The notes under the pieces are model-generated. The model did not search any database and had not been told where the DNA came from. It saw nothing but the letters and a program-made list of their open reading frames with translations. From positions 1 through 17,412 of the forward strand of contig DIYM01000139.1 in NCBI GenBank assembly GCA_002429045.1: 17,412 nt of DNA, read 5' to 3'. Numbering within the stretch: position 1 is the first letter of the stretch; each line of letters starts with the position of its first letter. Positions 7,978 to 16,514 of this stretch are shown here, piece after piece. The DNA comes from Phycisphaerales bacterium UBA6054 (lineage in GTDB: Bacteria > Planctomycetota > Phycisphaerae > Phycisphaerales > UBA1924). The translations under genes were made by a program, and so were the position numbers.

Positions 7978-10900
7978 CTATCGGTCGTCGATGTCGTCCT
8001 GGGCCCGGCGTTTGGCGGCGCGGAGAGCCGAGAGCGAGTCGGTCGGGGTCTCGTCGCCCGCGGGTTTGGGGCGGTCTTTCTTGCAGAGCGGGGAGTCTGT
8101 TTCTTGTTCGCCCGAGAGGGCGACGGGCTCGGTGGACGCGGGGCGGTCGTCGGCGGCTTCGTAGCGTTTGGCGGCACGCTGGCGGGTTTCTTCGGGCGAT
8201 GCCCGTGTCGCGGCGCCGCGCCCCTTGACGGTCTTGAAGGCGTCCGTCGCGTCGGTAGAGCCGCCGGTCTCGAGCGAGGCGTTGCGGCGGAACCACGCGG
8301 CGATGGCGCGGGGGTCGACGCGCACACGGCGGATGCCGACGTCGGCGAGGAACACCGCGACCCCCGCGATCAGGAACGCCAGCCACGCGGGCGTGAGCGC
8401 GACGGGCATCGCCAGCCCGGCGCGGTTGAACAGGTCGGCTTGGTTCGGGTCGCTGGTGAGCACACGCCCGCCGGTCAGCGCAGCGACCTGGCGGAGCAGT
8501 GGCGTGTTGGTCTTCAACGCCCGGAACTCGTCGGCGTACGGCCGGGTCGTCGCCGCCTGGGCTGAGCCTTCGAGGACCTGCCCCTCCCCGCCCGCGGCGC
8601 GGTACCGCATCGAGACGACGTACGCGCCGGCGTCCGAAGAGTCGAACACGCCCTCGTACCGCCCGGGCCCGACCTGGCGGATCTCGACGGTCTGGCCTTC
8701 CCCGTCGGGCGTGGCGACACGCGACTCGAAGCGTGCGAAGTCCAGGCGGTTGCCCTCCGGGTCGAACGCCTCGACGATGACCGCGGTCTGCTCCCCGCGT
8801 GTCTCGGTGACCACGCGGAGGGTCGCGTTGTCGGCCGGTCGCATCGCCCAGCGGACGTGCTGCTCCCAGAACTGCCCGAACCCGGACCAGCCGACCCACG
8901 GCCCGGCCCACCGCGTGGTCGCGTCGCTTGTGAACGTCACGACGCGACCGAGCCCGTGCTGCCATTGGGCGGCGACGGGGTCGTCTTCTTTGCCCCGCAG
9001 CGTGACGAGGCTGAGCCCGTCGCGGTCGGCGGCGACGACATAGCCATTGATCGGCGGGACCGAACCGATGCCCCGCATGGTCTCGGTCGGGATCCCGGTC
9101 ATCGAGGGGCTGAACGGCTCGCCCTCCCAGAGCAGGGCCCGGCGGAGGGTCTGCGCTTCTTTGACGAAGATCTGCGGCAGGGTTTCCAGGGCGTTGTTGC
9201 CGACGGTGTAGTACTGCCCCCCGGTCTCGTTGGCCATCGTGCGCAGCGAGTTGAGATCGCTGGGTGAGTGCGGGTTGACGCCCACCGCGGAGATCGTGAT
9301 GCCCGCCTGACGGAACTGGCGCAGGATCGACCGGGTCAGCGTCGGGTCGCCGTCGGAGACGATCACGCAGTGCTTCTGCCCCGCCTCGGCCGCCTGCAAG
9401 CCCGCGAGCGCCAGACGCAGCGACGGGTCGAAGCTGACCATGTCCCCGAACTGCAGCCCGTTGATCGCCTGGTTCACCGCGACGCGGTCCCCGACGGGTG
9501 ACATGGGGTACACCCAGTCCGTGCCCCCGAATCCCTGGAACTCGATGATGCCGACGAGATCGAGGCGGCTGAGCGCGTCGACCGCGGCCCGGCAGATCTC
9601 CTTGCCGTAGAACACGCCCCGCGGGATCTCGACCGAGTGGACGATGATCGCCAGCGCTCCGCGCGGCATCTGACGCTTCTGGGGCGGGTCGAGCCGGATG
9701 GGCAGGGCGTCGGCGAGCGGCGATCCGATCCAGCCGCCCGCACCGAACGTCTCGGGCCCGCCGATCATGACCAGCCCGCCGCCGGTGTCGTGCACGTACT
9801 GGCGGAGCAGCTCCTGCTGCTGGGCTGTGGACGCGTACGCGCTCTGGTTGATGAGGATGATGGCTTCGAAGGCGGCCAGTTCGGGCAGGGTCACGGGCAG
9901 CCCGGTCGACGTGACCAGGCGCGTCTGGATCTCGGCGGCGTTCAGGGCGTCCTCGAGGGGCTGGGCCTCTTCCGCGGTTTCTGACACGATCAGGACCGAG
10001 CCCTCGGACCCGACGAACGTGATGGCGCTGGCGCGGTTGTTCTCGATCACGGAGTCGCCGCGTGTGGCGCCGGGGTTGCCCTCCGTGTCGAGCGAGGCGA
10101 GCGGCTCGAAGACCGCGTCGTACTGCTGGGGCCCTGGGCGCGTCGGGGTGACCGGGACGCTGAGCACGTGGCGCCCGGCGTCGAGGGTGACCAGCGAGCC
10201 GGTCTGGGCGGGGTCCAGGTCGAGGTCGATCGTGTTGCCGTTCTGCCGCACGCTCAGACGCCCGATGACCGGCTCGGTTGTGGTGAGCACGACCCTGAGC
10301 GAGACGGTCTCGCCGACGCGCACGCCCGCCGGCGATTGGACCTCTTCGACGATCACCTCCTCGGTGAACTCGAACTCAACGGGCAGGACATCGACGGGCA
10401 CGCCGACCGCCTTGGCCTGGTCGGCCGCGCGCAGGAGCGAGCCGTCGGTCTCGTTGCCGTCGGAGATCAGCAGGATGCGCCCGGCCGAGTCATCCGGCGA
10501 AGCGGCGATCGCCAGGCGCACCGCCTCGTCCAGGTTGGTGCCGTCGCGTGCTCCGATCGACTGGCGACGCACCTCGCGGACGAGGGTGCTGGGCGACGAC
10601 TGGACGTACGCGTCCTCGGCGGCGGTGACCACGCCCAGCTTGTCCTGCGGCTGCCGCGAACCGGCCTGGGCGTCGGCGATGTACTGATCGATCCGTGATT
10701 GGGCGGTGCTGGGGATCGAACGGGACGCGTCCACCACGACCGTGACCGCCACGGACTCGGACTCCTCACGCAGTTGCGGCTCAGCCAACGCCGCGGCGAG
10801 CAACGCGATCGCGAGCACCCGGGCCGAGAGCGCCACCCAGCGCGAGGTTCTTCCCAGCCCGCTGAGGCTCCGTCGCGAGAGCCACCAGCTCAGGACCCCG

Positions 10901-10989
10901 AGCGCCGGGATCAGCCACAACCAGACCGGCATGTCGAACTGGAACGGCCCGACGACCAGCGACCCGAGCGTGGGCGCCACAGCGATCAA
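7978..10989 (-). CDS. Large VWA / GATase1-like membrane protein
   Basis: The product is 1003 residues from TTG 10989. That TTG overlaps the upstream stop (TTGA, 10986-10989) and has GAGGTG five bases ahead; an alternative TTG at 11007 has no such site. Two N-terminal helices (about 22-38 and 54-70) lead into a complete VWA domain: DASRS (87-91), T151 and the D177 of SDG. A beta region follows, then a class I glutamine-amidotransferase-like domain around GGGLVMIGGPETFG (403-416) without an obvious nucleophilic cysteine. A second VWA-like region (about 440-610) has HSVEI where DxSxS would be. A C-terminal helix (about 865-885) is followed by a polar cytoplasmic tail of about 110 residues. Similar proteins accompany moxR in planctomycete clusters. 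It is likely a metal-dependent adhesion or scaffold protein at the membrane. Confidence 0.85.
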   Translation of the reverse strand: MIAVAPTLGSLVVGPFQFDMPVWLWLIPALGVLSWWLSRRSLSGLGRTSRWVALSARVLAIALLAAALAEPQLREESESVAVTVVVDASRSIPSTAQSRIDQYIADAQAGSRQPQDKLGVVTAAEDAYVQSSPSTLVREVRRQSIGARDGTNLDEAVRLAIAASPDDSAGRILLISDGNETDGSLLRAADQAKAVGVPVDVLPVEFEFTEEVIVEEVQSPAGVRVGETVSLRVVLTTTEPVIGRLSVRQNGNTIDLDLDPAQTGSLVTLDAGRHVLSVPVTPTRPGPQQYDAVFEPLASLDTEGNPGATRGDSVIENNRASAITFVGSEGSVLIVSETAEEAQPLEDALNAAEIQTRLVTSTGLPVTLPELAAFEAIILINQSAYASTAQQQELLRQYVHDTGGGLVMIGGPETFGAGGWIGSPLADALPIRLDPPQKRQMPRGALAIIVHSVEIPRGVFYGKEICRAAVDALSRLDLVGIIEFQGFGGTDWVYPMSPVGDRVAVNQAINGLQFGDMVSFDPSLRLALAGLQAAEAGQKHCVIVSDGDPTLTRSILRQFRQAGITISAVGVNPHSPSDLNSLRTMANETGGQYYTVGNNALETLPQIFVKEAQTLRRALLWEGEPFSPSMTGIPTETMRGIGSVPPINGYVVAADRDGLSLVTLRGKEDDPVAAQWQHGLGRVVTFTSDATTRWAGPWVGWSGFGQFWEQHVRWAMRPADNATLRVVTETRGEQTAVIVEAFDPEGNRLDFARFESRVATPDGEGQTVEIRQVGPGRYEGVFDSSDAGAYVVSMRYRAAGGEGQVLEGSAQAATTRPYADEFRALKTNTPLLRQVAALTGGRVLTSDPNQADLFNRAGLAMPVALTPAWLAFLIAGVAVFLADVGIRRVRVDPRAIAAWFRRNASLETGGSTDATDAFKTVKGRGAATRASPEETRQRAAKRYEAADDRPASTEPVALSGEQETDSPLCKKDRPKPAGDETPTDSLSALRAAKRRAQDDIDDR

Positions 10990-12101
10990 GGCGACACCTC
11001 GTCCCAATCGACGACCTGCACCCGGTCGTTGCCCGAGTCGAGCACGATCAGTTCGTCGCCGACGACGATGCTCGTCCAGGGCGTGGCGAGCTCTCCCTCG
11101 AGCCGTCCCGCACGACCGCGGATGCCCAGCGTGCGCCCGGTGTCCAGGTCGAGCACGCGGAGGGACGAGGAGCCGAACTCGGCGATGAGCGCTCGGCGGT
11201 CATCGAGCAGCGAGACGCCGTAGGGGAAGCGCATCGGCTCGGCGGGGTCGCCCCGCGGGCCGGCGTCGCCCAGCGTCCAGGCGATCGGCTCGCCGGTCTC
11301 CGTGTCGAATCGGACCACGCAATGCCGCCCCGTGTTGACGACGACCAGCTCGCGACCGCCGTCGCGCAGCGCGAGCGATTGCGGCCTCGCCAGGGCCGAG
11401 GGGTCGTCCGCGGGCGCGTCCATCGCGACGCCCGAGATCCCGATCTGGCGCTCGAAGACGAGGGTTGGCTGCCCGTCCTCGGCGGCGCCGACCGAGAACA
11501 CGTTGATCCGATCGTTGCCGCCGTACTCGGAGATGTAGACGATCTCCGGCGTCCCCGAGGGCGCGTGGACGGCGATGTCCGTCGGGTAGATGAACTGCCC
11601 GGGCCCGTGCCCGTAGGAACCGAACGCGAAGGCGGGCGCCGTCGGTTCTCCGGACCGGTCGAACGGCAGCCGGTACACGACGACCTGGTGGTTGTGCGTG
11701 TCCGCGACCCACAGCGCCGGCGAGCCTGCCTCTCCGGGGAATGGGGCGACCGTGAGACCCGTGGGCATGCCGAGGTCGGACTTGAGGGTGCGCAGCGAGC
11801 CGATCGACTCCCCGGTGCTCAGGTCGATGAGTTGGATGCGCGCCGTCTTATCGACGATCGCGAGGAGGACGCGCCCGTCGGACTCGAACGCGTCCATGCC
11901 GCGTGGGTAGCGGAACTGCCCGGGATGGACACCGGTCTCGCCCAGGATCCGCTTGACCGGGAGGTACGCGGGGTCCGCGTGGTCCGTGCAGCCGGTGCCC
12001 GCGACGCACGCGAGGGTGATCGCCAGGCCGACGGCGTACCGCCGGGCGCCGGTGGCTCGCGTCGGTCGGGATCGGAACTGCACGCGCACGTCCGGCATCA
12101 T
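10986..12101 (-). CDS. NHL-repeat beta-propeller exported protein (possible lipoprotein)
   Basis: A 371-residue protein from ATG 12101, which overlaps the permease stop (ATGA). A second ATG follows at 12098. An Arg-rich n-region (residues 6-21) precedes a hydrophobic core (23-34). Cys32 and Cys38 are candidate lipidation sites, but neither has a canonical residue at -3. The rest consists of about six NHL-type repeats: HPGQFRYPRGMD near 59, GPGQFIYPTDI, LARPQSLAL, MRFPYGVSLL and GNDRVQVVD at the end. Such propellers bind proteins or carbohydrates outside the cytoplasm. Coupling to the permease gene in front and the VWA gene behind suggests it works with one of them. A catalytic role cannot be excluded but has no visible support. 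Confidence 0.85.
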   Translation of the reverse strand: MMPDVRVQFRSRPTRATGARRYAVGLAITLACVAGTGCTDHADPAYLPVKRILGETGVHPGQFRYPRGMDAFESDGRVLLAIVDKTARIQLIDLSTGESIGSLRTLKSDLGMPTGLTVAPFPGEAGSPALWVADTHNHQVVVYRLPFDRSGEPTAPAFAFGSYGHGPGQFIYPTDIAVHAPSGTPEIVYISEYGGNDRINVFSVGAAEDGQPTLVFERQIGISGVAMDAPADDPSALARPQSLALRDGGRELVVVNTGRHCVVRFDTETGEPIAWTLGDAGPRGDPAEPMRFPYGVSLLDDRRALIAEFGSSSLRVLDLDTGRTLGIRGRAGRLEGELATPWTSIVVGDELIVLDSGNDRVQVVDWDEVSP

Positions 12102-13681
12102 ATCTTGGGCGGTACAGCCCGGGGCCCGCCCGGTTGCCGGACGCGGAGGGAAAGCACCATGGATGCGGCGACCCCCAGCGCGACGCCGAGCGTCGCGATC
12201 ACGACACCGCCGGCGCTGAGTTGCTCCAGGCGGGCGTAGTGCAGATCAGACAGCATCTGCTGGGGGAGGTTGCCGGTTCCGGGCGGGCGGACGAGGGTCG
12301 CGGCTTCGATCTCGTGGAGCCCGATGAGGAAGGCCGCGACCCAGACCCCAAAGAACAGCCTGGCGGCGCGTCCGGGGTGCACCCTCAGCCAGCCCAACGC
12401 GTCCCCGCGTGCATCGAGGCGCCGCAGAGCGGCAGACTCCGGGGACTCGGCACTCGCGAGGGCGAGCCCCGCGATGCCGGCGATGAAGAGCGTCCGCGCG
12501 GTCGCGGCGATCACGCCGGCGAAGCCCGCATCGAGCCGCAGCCCGGCGATCGCTGCGCCCAGCAGGACCCCCGGCACCAGCATCCCGAACACGCATCCCG
12601 ATGCGACCAGGATCGCGATCACGCGTGTGACGGCGCGGTCCGAAGCGGCGCCCGCCGCGATCAGCACCGCGCCCAGGCCCGCGATGATGCCGGAGGCTCC
12701 GGCGACGCCGGCCGAGGAGACCAGCGCCTCGGAGTTGAGCCGGATCCAGCCCGGGATCGAAGACCACGAGTCGAGCGACCCGAGCATGAGCGTCGCGGGG
12801 GCCAACGCCGCGACGGACCAGACCGCCCAGGCTGCCGCGCTGGTTCTTTTCGGCAGCGGGCGCGCGTGCTGCGGATTCGCGGACTCGCCGGGCCTGGGCC
12901 GGCCGATGGTGCCGCGCACGAACCACAGCGTGCCGGCCGCGGCGATGAGCAGTTGGGGCCACGCCCCGAGCCACACGCCCGCCCACCGATCCGGCGTGCG
13001 TTCCGAGATGGCGCGCCAGAGCACGATCGCGTCGGTGTCCATCTGCGCAAGGTGCAGCGGGACCGACGATCCGACGGTGAGCAAGAACACCGCGCCAAAC
13101 GAAGCGAAGAGCGCGCTTCGGTGCATCCGGGCGCGGGTCGCGAGGCGTCTGTACCACAGCGTGCGCTCGGTTCTGAGCAACTCCTCGGCAGCGGACGCCT
13201 CGGGATCGGCGCTGAAAGCGAGCACGAGCGCCGCGATGGGCGTGCTCCAGAACACCAGCGAACCGGTCGCGATCACGCGTCCCAGCAGGACGATGATCCA
13301 GCGGTGATCCGGCAACGCGAACTCCATGATCGCGCCTCCCAGCCACGTGTCAGGGGCTCTGGCGAGGTTCAGCCCGGCGTAGACGATCCAGGCGGGCATC
13401 CAGACGGGCGCGAGCAGCAACGCCGCGGCCCGCGCGCCCGAGCGGCGCAACACCTGCGCCATCGGGACCGCCAGGACCGTCGCCAGCGAGGCGATCAGGC
13501 ACGCCAGCGAGATCGATCTCGCGATCAGCACCCAACGGGCACCGTTCATCGGCGTGTCGGACCAGGCCTCCGTGCTGAAGACGGCCTGAGCCAGAGACCA
13601 GACCACGGGCACCACCGCGGGGGCACAGGCCAGCAAGAGCGGCAGGATCAGGAGGCAATCTGCGCGGGTGGGACGACGCAC
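12098..13681 (-). CDS. Fused two-domain ABC transporter permease (FbpB/ThiP-like)
   Basis: The product is 527 residues from GTG 13681, with about a dozen hydrophobic segments. It resembles the duplicated permeases of iron(III)/thiamine importers. Each half has an EAA-like cytoplasmic loop (about 165-190 and 415-440). The second is followed by LHEIEAATLVRPPGTGNL (455-472), which matches the ELxATLLLRPPG pattern of that family. No ATPase or substrate-binding protein gene lies in the window. It is either part of a transporter assembled from elsewhere or a permease-derived membrane scaffold. It is the first gene of the leftward operon. No Shine-Dalgarno sequence precedes the GTG; TAGACT at 13688-13693 would put the transcript start at or near the GTG. 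Confidence 0.78.
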   Translation of the reverse strand: MRRPTRADCLLILPLLLACAPAVVPVVWSLAQAVFSTEAWSDTPMNGARWVLIARSISLACLIASLATVLAVPMAQVLRRSGARAAALLLAPVWMPAWIVYAGLNLARAPDTWLGGAIMEFALPDHRWIIVLLGRVIATGSLVFWSTPIAALVLAFSADPEASAAEELLRTERTLWYRRLATRARMHRSALFASFGAVFLLTVGSSVPLHLAQMDTDAIVLWRAISERTPDRWAGVWLGAWPQLLIAAAGTLWFVRGTIGRPRPGESANPQHARPLPKRTSAAAWAVWSVAALAPATLMLGSLDSWSSIPGWIRLNSEALVSSAGVAGASGIIAGLGAVLIAAGAASDRAVTRVIAILVASGCVFGMLVPGVLLGAAIAGLRLDAGFAGVIAATARTLFIAGIAGLALASAESPESAALRRLDARGDALGWLRVHPGRAARLFFGVWVAAFLIGLHEIEAATLVRPPGTGNLPQQMLSDLHYARLEQLSAGGVVIATLGVALGVAASMVLSLRVRQPGGPRAVPPKI

Positions 13682-13687
13682 GTGGCG

Positions 13688-13693
13688 AGTCTA
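13688..13693 (-). promoter_or_regulatory. Candidate -10 box of the eight-gene operon
   Basis: TAGACT on the minus strand lies six bases before the GTG at 13681. If used, the mRNA would be leaderless, consistent with the missing ribosome binding site. No clear -35 element is seen. Confidence 0.25.
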
Positions 13694-13760
13694 CCCGGCG
13701 CGGGGTGCGAGACGATCCGGCGTAGGGATGACGGGCCGGGCGTCGTGCGGGCGGGCGTGG

Positions 13761-13766
13761 TAAGAT
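13761..13766 (+). promoter_or_regulatory. Candidate -10 box (TAAGAT) of accB-accC
   Basis: TAAGATCCG lies about 80 bases before the accB ATG, repeating the string seen before the Hc1-like gene. The leader also holds a pyrimidine tract (CTCCTCCTTCTTCC, about 13819-13832) and no clear Shine-Dalgarno sequence. Confidence 0.25.
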
Positions 13767-13846
13767 CCGGGATCGCACGCTTCGCATGGCACCGTCCTCC
13801 GTGGGGTCCCGGCGCAACACTCCTCCTTCTTCCGAGCGATACACAC

Positions 13847-14308
13847 ATGATCGACATCCGTAAACTCAAAGAACTGGTCCGCCTCATGGTCGAGAACGAG
13901 TTGTCGGAACTCGACCTCCGGGACGAGCAGGAGACGGTCACGATCAAGCGTGGGAACTCGGGGGCCCCCCAGATCATCGCCCCGCAGATCGGCCAGGTGC
14001 CGGTGCCCGGGGTCGCCCAGGCGGCCCCAGTCGCGGAACCCCAGGCGGCGCCCGCCGATGACGGGTCACTCGTTGCGATCGAGTCTCCCATGGTCGGCAC
14101 GTTCTACAGCAAGCCCAACCCCGATTCGGACGCGTTCGTGAAGCCGGGCGCCGGCATCGGGCCGGATACCGTGGTGTGCATCGTCGAGGCGATGAAGGTG
14201 TTCAACGAGATCAAGGCCGAGACCAGCGGGACCATCGAGAGGGTGCTCGTTCAGGACGGCGACGCGGTCGAGTTCGGCCAGAAGCTGTTCCTCGTTCGAC
14301 CGGCTTGA
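13847..14308 (+). CDS. accB: Acetyl-CoA carboxylase biotin carboxyl carrier protein
   Basis: The product is 153 residues from ATG 13847. The N-terminus (IDIRKLKELVRLMVENELSE) is the usual BCCP helical region. An Ala/Pro/Gln-rich linker (about 45-75) follows, then the biotinyl domain ESPMVGTFYSKPNPDS to the end. The biotin attachment motif is VEAMKVFNEI with Lys117. BCCP carries the carboxybiotin between AccC and the carboxyltransferase AccAD, making malonyl-CoA for fatty acid synthesis. The accA and accD genes are not in the window. accC follows after 106 bases, the standard gene order. The length is normal for the family. Confidence 0.97.
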   Translation: MIDIRKLKELVRLMVENELSELDLRDEQETVTIKRGNSGAPQIIAPQIGQVPVPGVAQAAPVAEPQAAPADDGSLVAIESPMVGTFYSKPNPDSDAFVKPGAGIGPDTVVCIVEAMKVFNEIKAETSGTIERVLVQDGDAVEFGQKLFLVRPA

Positions 14309-14316
14309 GCGGGTCG

Positions 14317-14408
14317 AGGGATCAGGGATCACGGGTCAGCCATCAGCCGCGCCCTTGCTGCCTGCATCTTCTCTTTCCACGATTCCTGATGGCTGATCCC
14401 CGATCCCT
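14317..14408. repeat. Inverted repeat filling the accB-accC spacer
   Basis: TCAGCCATCA (14336-14345) is a perfect complement of TGATGGCTGA (14387-14396). Outside these, AGGGATCAGGGATCA (14317-14331) on the left faces TCCCCGATCCCT (14397-14408) on the right, extending the stem imperfectly. The left arm is itself a heptamer tandem (AGGGATC twice). The loop is about 41 bases. It could be an mRNA structure controlling accC, or a dispersed intergenic repeat. Confidence 0.6.
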
Positions 14409-14414
14409 TCACCC

Positions 14415-15758
14415 ATGTTCAAACGTGTCCTCATCGCCAATCGTGGAGAGATCGCCCAGCGGATCATGCGCGCTTGCCGCGAGTTGGGTGTCGAGTCTGT
14501 GTGCGTGTACTCCACAGCGGACAAAGACGCGCCATACCTGAAGGACGCGGACGAGGCCATCTGCATCGGACCCGGGCCGGCCAAGGACAGCTACCTGAAC
14601 GTTTCGCGGATCATCTCCGCGGCCGAGATCGCCAACGCCGACGCGATCCACCCCGGCTACGGGTTCCTCTCCGAGCGTGCGGATTTTTCCGAGGTCTGCC
14701 GCGACTGCAAGATCGAGTTCATCGGCCCCAGCCCCGAGGCGATGGGCAAGCTGGGGGACAAGGTCGAAGCCAAGCGGTACGCCAAAGCGGCCAAGGTCCC
14801 GGTGTTCCCGGGCTCCGAGGGCGCGATCGAGGAAGTCGAGGAGGCGGTCGAGGTCGCCGACGAGATCGGGTACCCCGTGATCATCAAGGCGGCCGCCGGC
14901 GGGGGCGGGCGCGGGATGCGGATCTGCCGCAACGAAGCCACGCTCCGGACCAACATCTCCAAAGCGCAGCAGGAAGCCCAGGCGGCGTTCGGCAACGGGG
15001 CCGTGTTCATCGAGAAGTTCCTCGAGCACGCCCGCCATGTCGAGGTCCAGGTCCTCGGCGACAAGCACGGCAACGCGATCCACCTCTGGGAACGCGACTG
15101 CTCGATGCAACGCCGGCACCAGAAGGTCATCGAGGAAGCCCCGGGCCCGGGCATCGAGCGCAAGAAGATCGAGAAGATCTGCGACGCGGCGGCCAAGCTC
15201 ATCAAGAGCGCCGACTACGCGGGCGCCGCCACCGTCGAGTTCCTGATGGACGACAAGCAGAACTTCTACATGCTCGAGGTCAACACCCGCGTGCAAGTCG
15301 AACACCCGGTGACCGAGATGATCACGGGCGTGGACATCATGAAGATGTCGATCCGGATCGCGGCGGGCGAAGAGATCCCGTACAAGCAGAGGGACATCAA
15401 GGTCAACGGGCACGCGATCGAGTGCCGTATCAACGCCGAAGACCCGGACCGCGGCTTCATGCCCAGCGCCGGGATGATCGAGCGGTACCGGGCCCCGGGC
15501 GGGCTCGGCGTGCGGATGGACAGCCACGTGATGGCCGGGTACCGCGTGCCACCGAACTACGACTCGATGATCGGCAAGCTCATCTGCTGGGGCGAGGATC
15601 GCGACGCCGCGATCACACGGACCGAACGCGCGCTGCGCGAGTTCGAGGTCGGGCCCATCAAGACCACCATCCCGCTGCACGCACGCCTGATGCAGAACAC
15701 CGACTTCCGGCGCGGCGGCGTGGATATCCACTATCTCGAACGCCTGCTGAAGAGTTGA
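14415..15758 (+). CDS. accC: Biotin carboxylase subunit of acetyl-CoA carboxylase
   Basis: The product is 447 residues from ATG 14415, the usual length. It begins MFKRVLIANRGEIAQRI, the family signature. The ATP-grasp glycine loop AAGGGGRGMR is at 160-169, with ATP-contacting Lys116 and Lys158. EVNTRVQVEHPVTE (288-301) carries the catalytic Glu, Asn and Arg residues (E288, N290, R292, E296). The enzyme carboxylates the biotin of AccB using ATP and bicarbonate. It is cytoplasmic. It is presumably co-transcribed with accB; the spacer between them contains an inverted repeat. No strong Shine-Dalgarno sequence precedes the ATG, so ribosome loading may depend on that structure. It ends at the strong terminator at 15825-15861. 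Confidence 0.97.
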   Translation: MFKRVLIANRGEIAQRIMRACRELGVESVCVYSTADKDAPYLKDADEAICIGPGPAKDSYLNVSRIISAAEIANADAIHPGYGFLSERADFSEVCRDCKIEFIGPSPEAMGKLGDKVEAKRYAKAAKVPVFPGSEGAIEEVEEAVEVADEIGYPVIIKAAAGGGGRGMRICRNEATLRTNISKAQQEAQAAFGNGAVFIEKFLEHARHVEVQVLGDKHGNAIHLWERDCSMQRRHQKVIEEAPGPGIERKKIEKICDAAAKLIKSADYAGAATVEFLMDDKQNFYMLEVNTRVQVEHPVTEMITGVDIMKMSIRIAAGEEIPYKQRDIKVNGHAIECRINAEDPDRGFMPSAGMIERYRAPGGLGVRMDSHVMAGYRVPPNYDSMIGKLICWGEDRDAAITRTERALREFEVGPIKTTIPLHARLMQNTDFRRGGVDIHYLERLLKS

Positions 15759-15824
15759 GCCCTTGCCCGCGCTGCCGACCGAACGGGCCCGGGTTGGCGA
15801 GTCGGGCGTATCCCGATCAACAAA

Positions 15825-15861
15825 GAAAGCCGGCCGACGCGCGATGCGTCGGCCGGCTTTC
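15825..15861. terminator. Bidirectional intrinsic terminator
   Basis: GAAAGCCGGCCGACGC (15825-15840) and GCGTCGGCCGGCTTTC (15846-15861) form a perfect 16-bp stem with a five-base loop. The stem ends in AAA/TTT on either side, so it can act in both directions. It separates the converging accC and PEP-CTERM genes. Confidence 0.85.
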
Positions 15862-15901
15862 GTGACTGGTGCCGACGGGACGTCGGCGAAGGTCTGAAGG
15901 A

Positions 15902-16492
15902 TCAGCGGCGGCGCCGGCCGGCGAGCACGCCGCCGAGACCGAGGACCGCGATCGCGCCGGGCGTGGGGATGGCCCGACCGACGGTCAGGTTGTCCATCGT
16001 CGACCAGGCGTTGCCGAACGAGTCGTCGGCGAAGATCTCGATGCTGTCGATGATGACGTCCGAGGTGAAGCCGCGGTAATCGCTGCTGCTGGTGGAGGTG
16101 AAGGTCACCGACTGGCCGTCGCTGAGGTTGATCGTGACATCGGCGGTGAACGGGAGCACGGCGATGTCGGTCGACCAGAAGTTGCCGCCGACCGCGGTGA
16201 CGTTGCCGCTGGTGAAGGTGACCTGGATCCCGTCGAACGTGTTGTCGGTCGAGATCACACCCGGGTCGTTGAACAGGCTGTCGCTGTTGCCGCCGACGGG
16301 CGCGATGGTGTAGGCGAAGGTGCCGTCATCGAAGTCCAGCGGGCCCGAAACGCCGGGGCCAACCGAGTCGAATCCTTCGGTGTACGACGGGCCGAGCAGG
16401 CTGGCCATGAAGGAAGCGCTGTCGGTGAAAACGTCGGCGGCAGCGGGCGAAACCGCCATGGCGAGCCCGGCGAGGGCGATCATCTGCTTCAT
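15902..16492 (-). CDS. PEP-CTERM-like exported surface protein
   Basis: The product is 196 residues from ATG 16492. The signal peptide is MKQMIALAGLAMAVSPAAA, cut before Asp20. The mature part is acidic and rich in Thr, Ser and Asp (TEGFDSVGPG, DVTINLSDGQSVTFTSTSSS), probably a beta-sandwich. The C-terminus has PTPGA (176-180), a hydrophobic stretch (181-191) and RRRR (193-196). This is the three-part sorting signal that exosortases recognise, with PTP instead of PEP as is common in planctomycetes. No exosortase gene is in the window. The same frame stays open upstream to 17368, but the signal peptide shows that the start is 16492. Its likely role is in the cell surface or extracellular matrix; the partner is unknown. 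Confidence 0.85.
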   Translation of the reverse strand: MKQMIALAGLAMAVSPAAADVFTDSASFMASLLGPSYTEGFDSVGPGVSGPLDFDDGTFAYTIAPVGGNSDSLFNDPGVISTDNTFDGIQVTFTSGNVTAVGGNFWSTDIAVLPFTADVTINLSDGQSVTFTSTSSSDYRGFTSDVIIDSIEIFADDSFGNAWSTMDNLTVGRAIPTPGAIAVLGLGGVLAGRRRR

Positions 16493-16514
16493 TCGTGTTC
16501 TCTCTTTCTCTTGA

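Noticed and set aside
13819..13832. Pyrimidine tract CTCCTCCTTCTTCC in the accB leader as an anti-Shine-Dalgarno mimic
   Set aside because: It is complementary to ribosome binding sites, but no nearby site it could mask was found, so no regulatory role is claimed.
12134..13846. Rightward open frame antisense to the permease that runs in frame into accB
   Set aside because: The upstream part is extremely Arg/Gln/Glu/Pro-rich and lies opposite a good membrane protein. The AccB N-terminus MIDIRKLKELV fixes the start at 13847.
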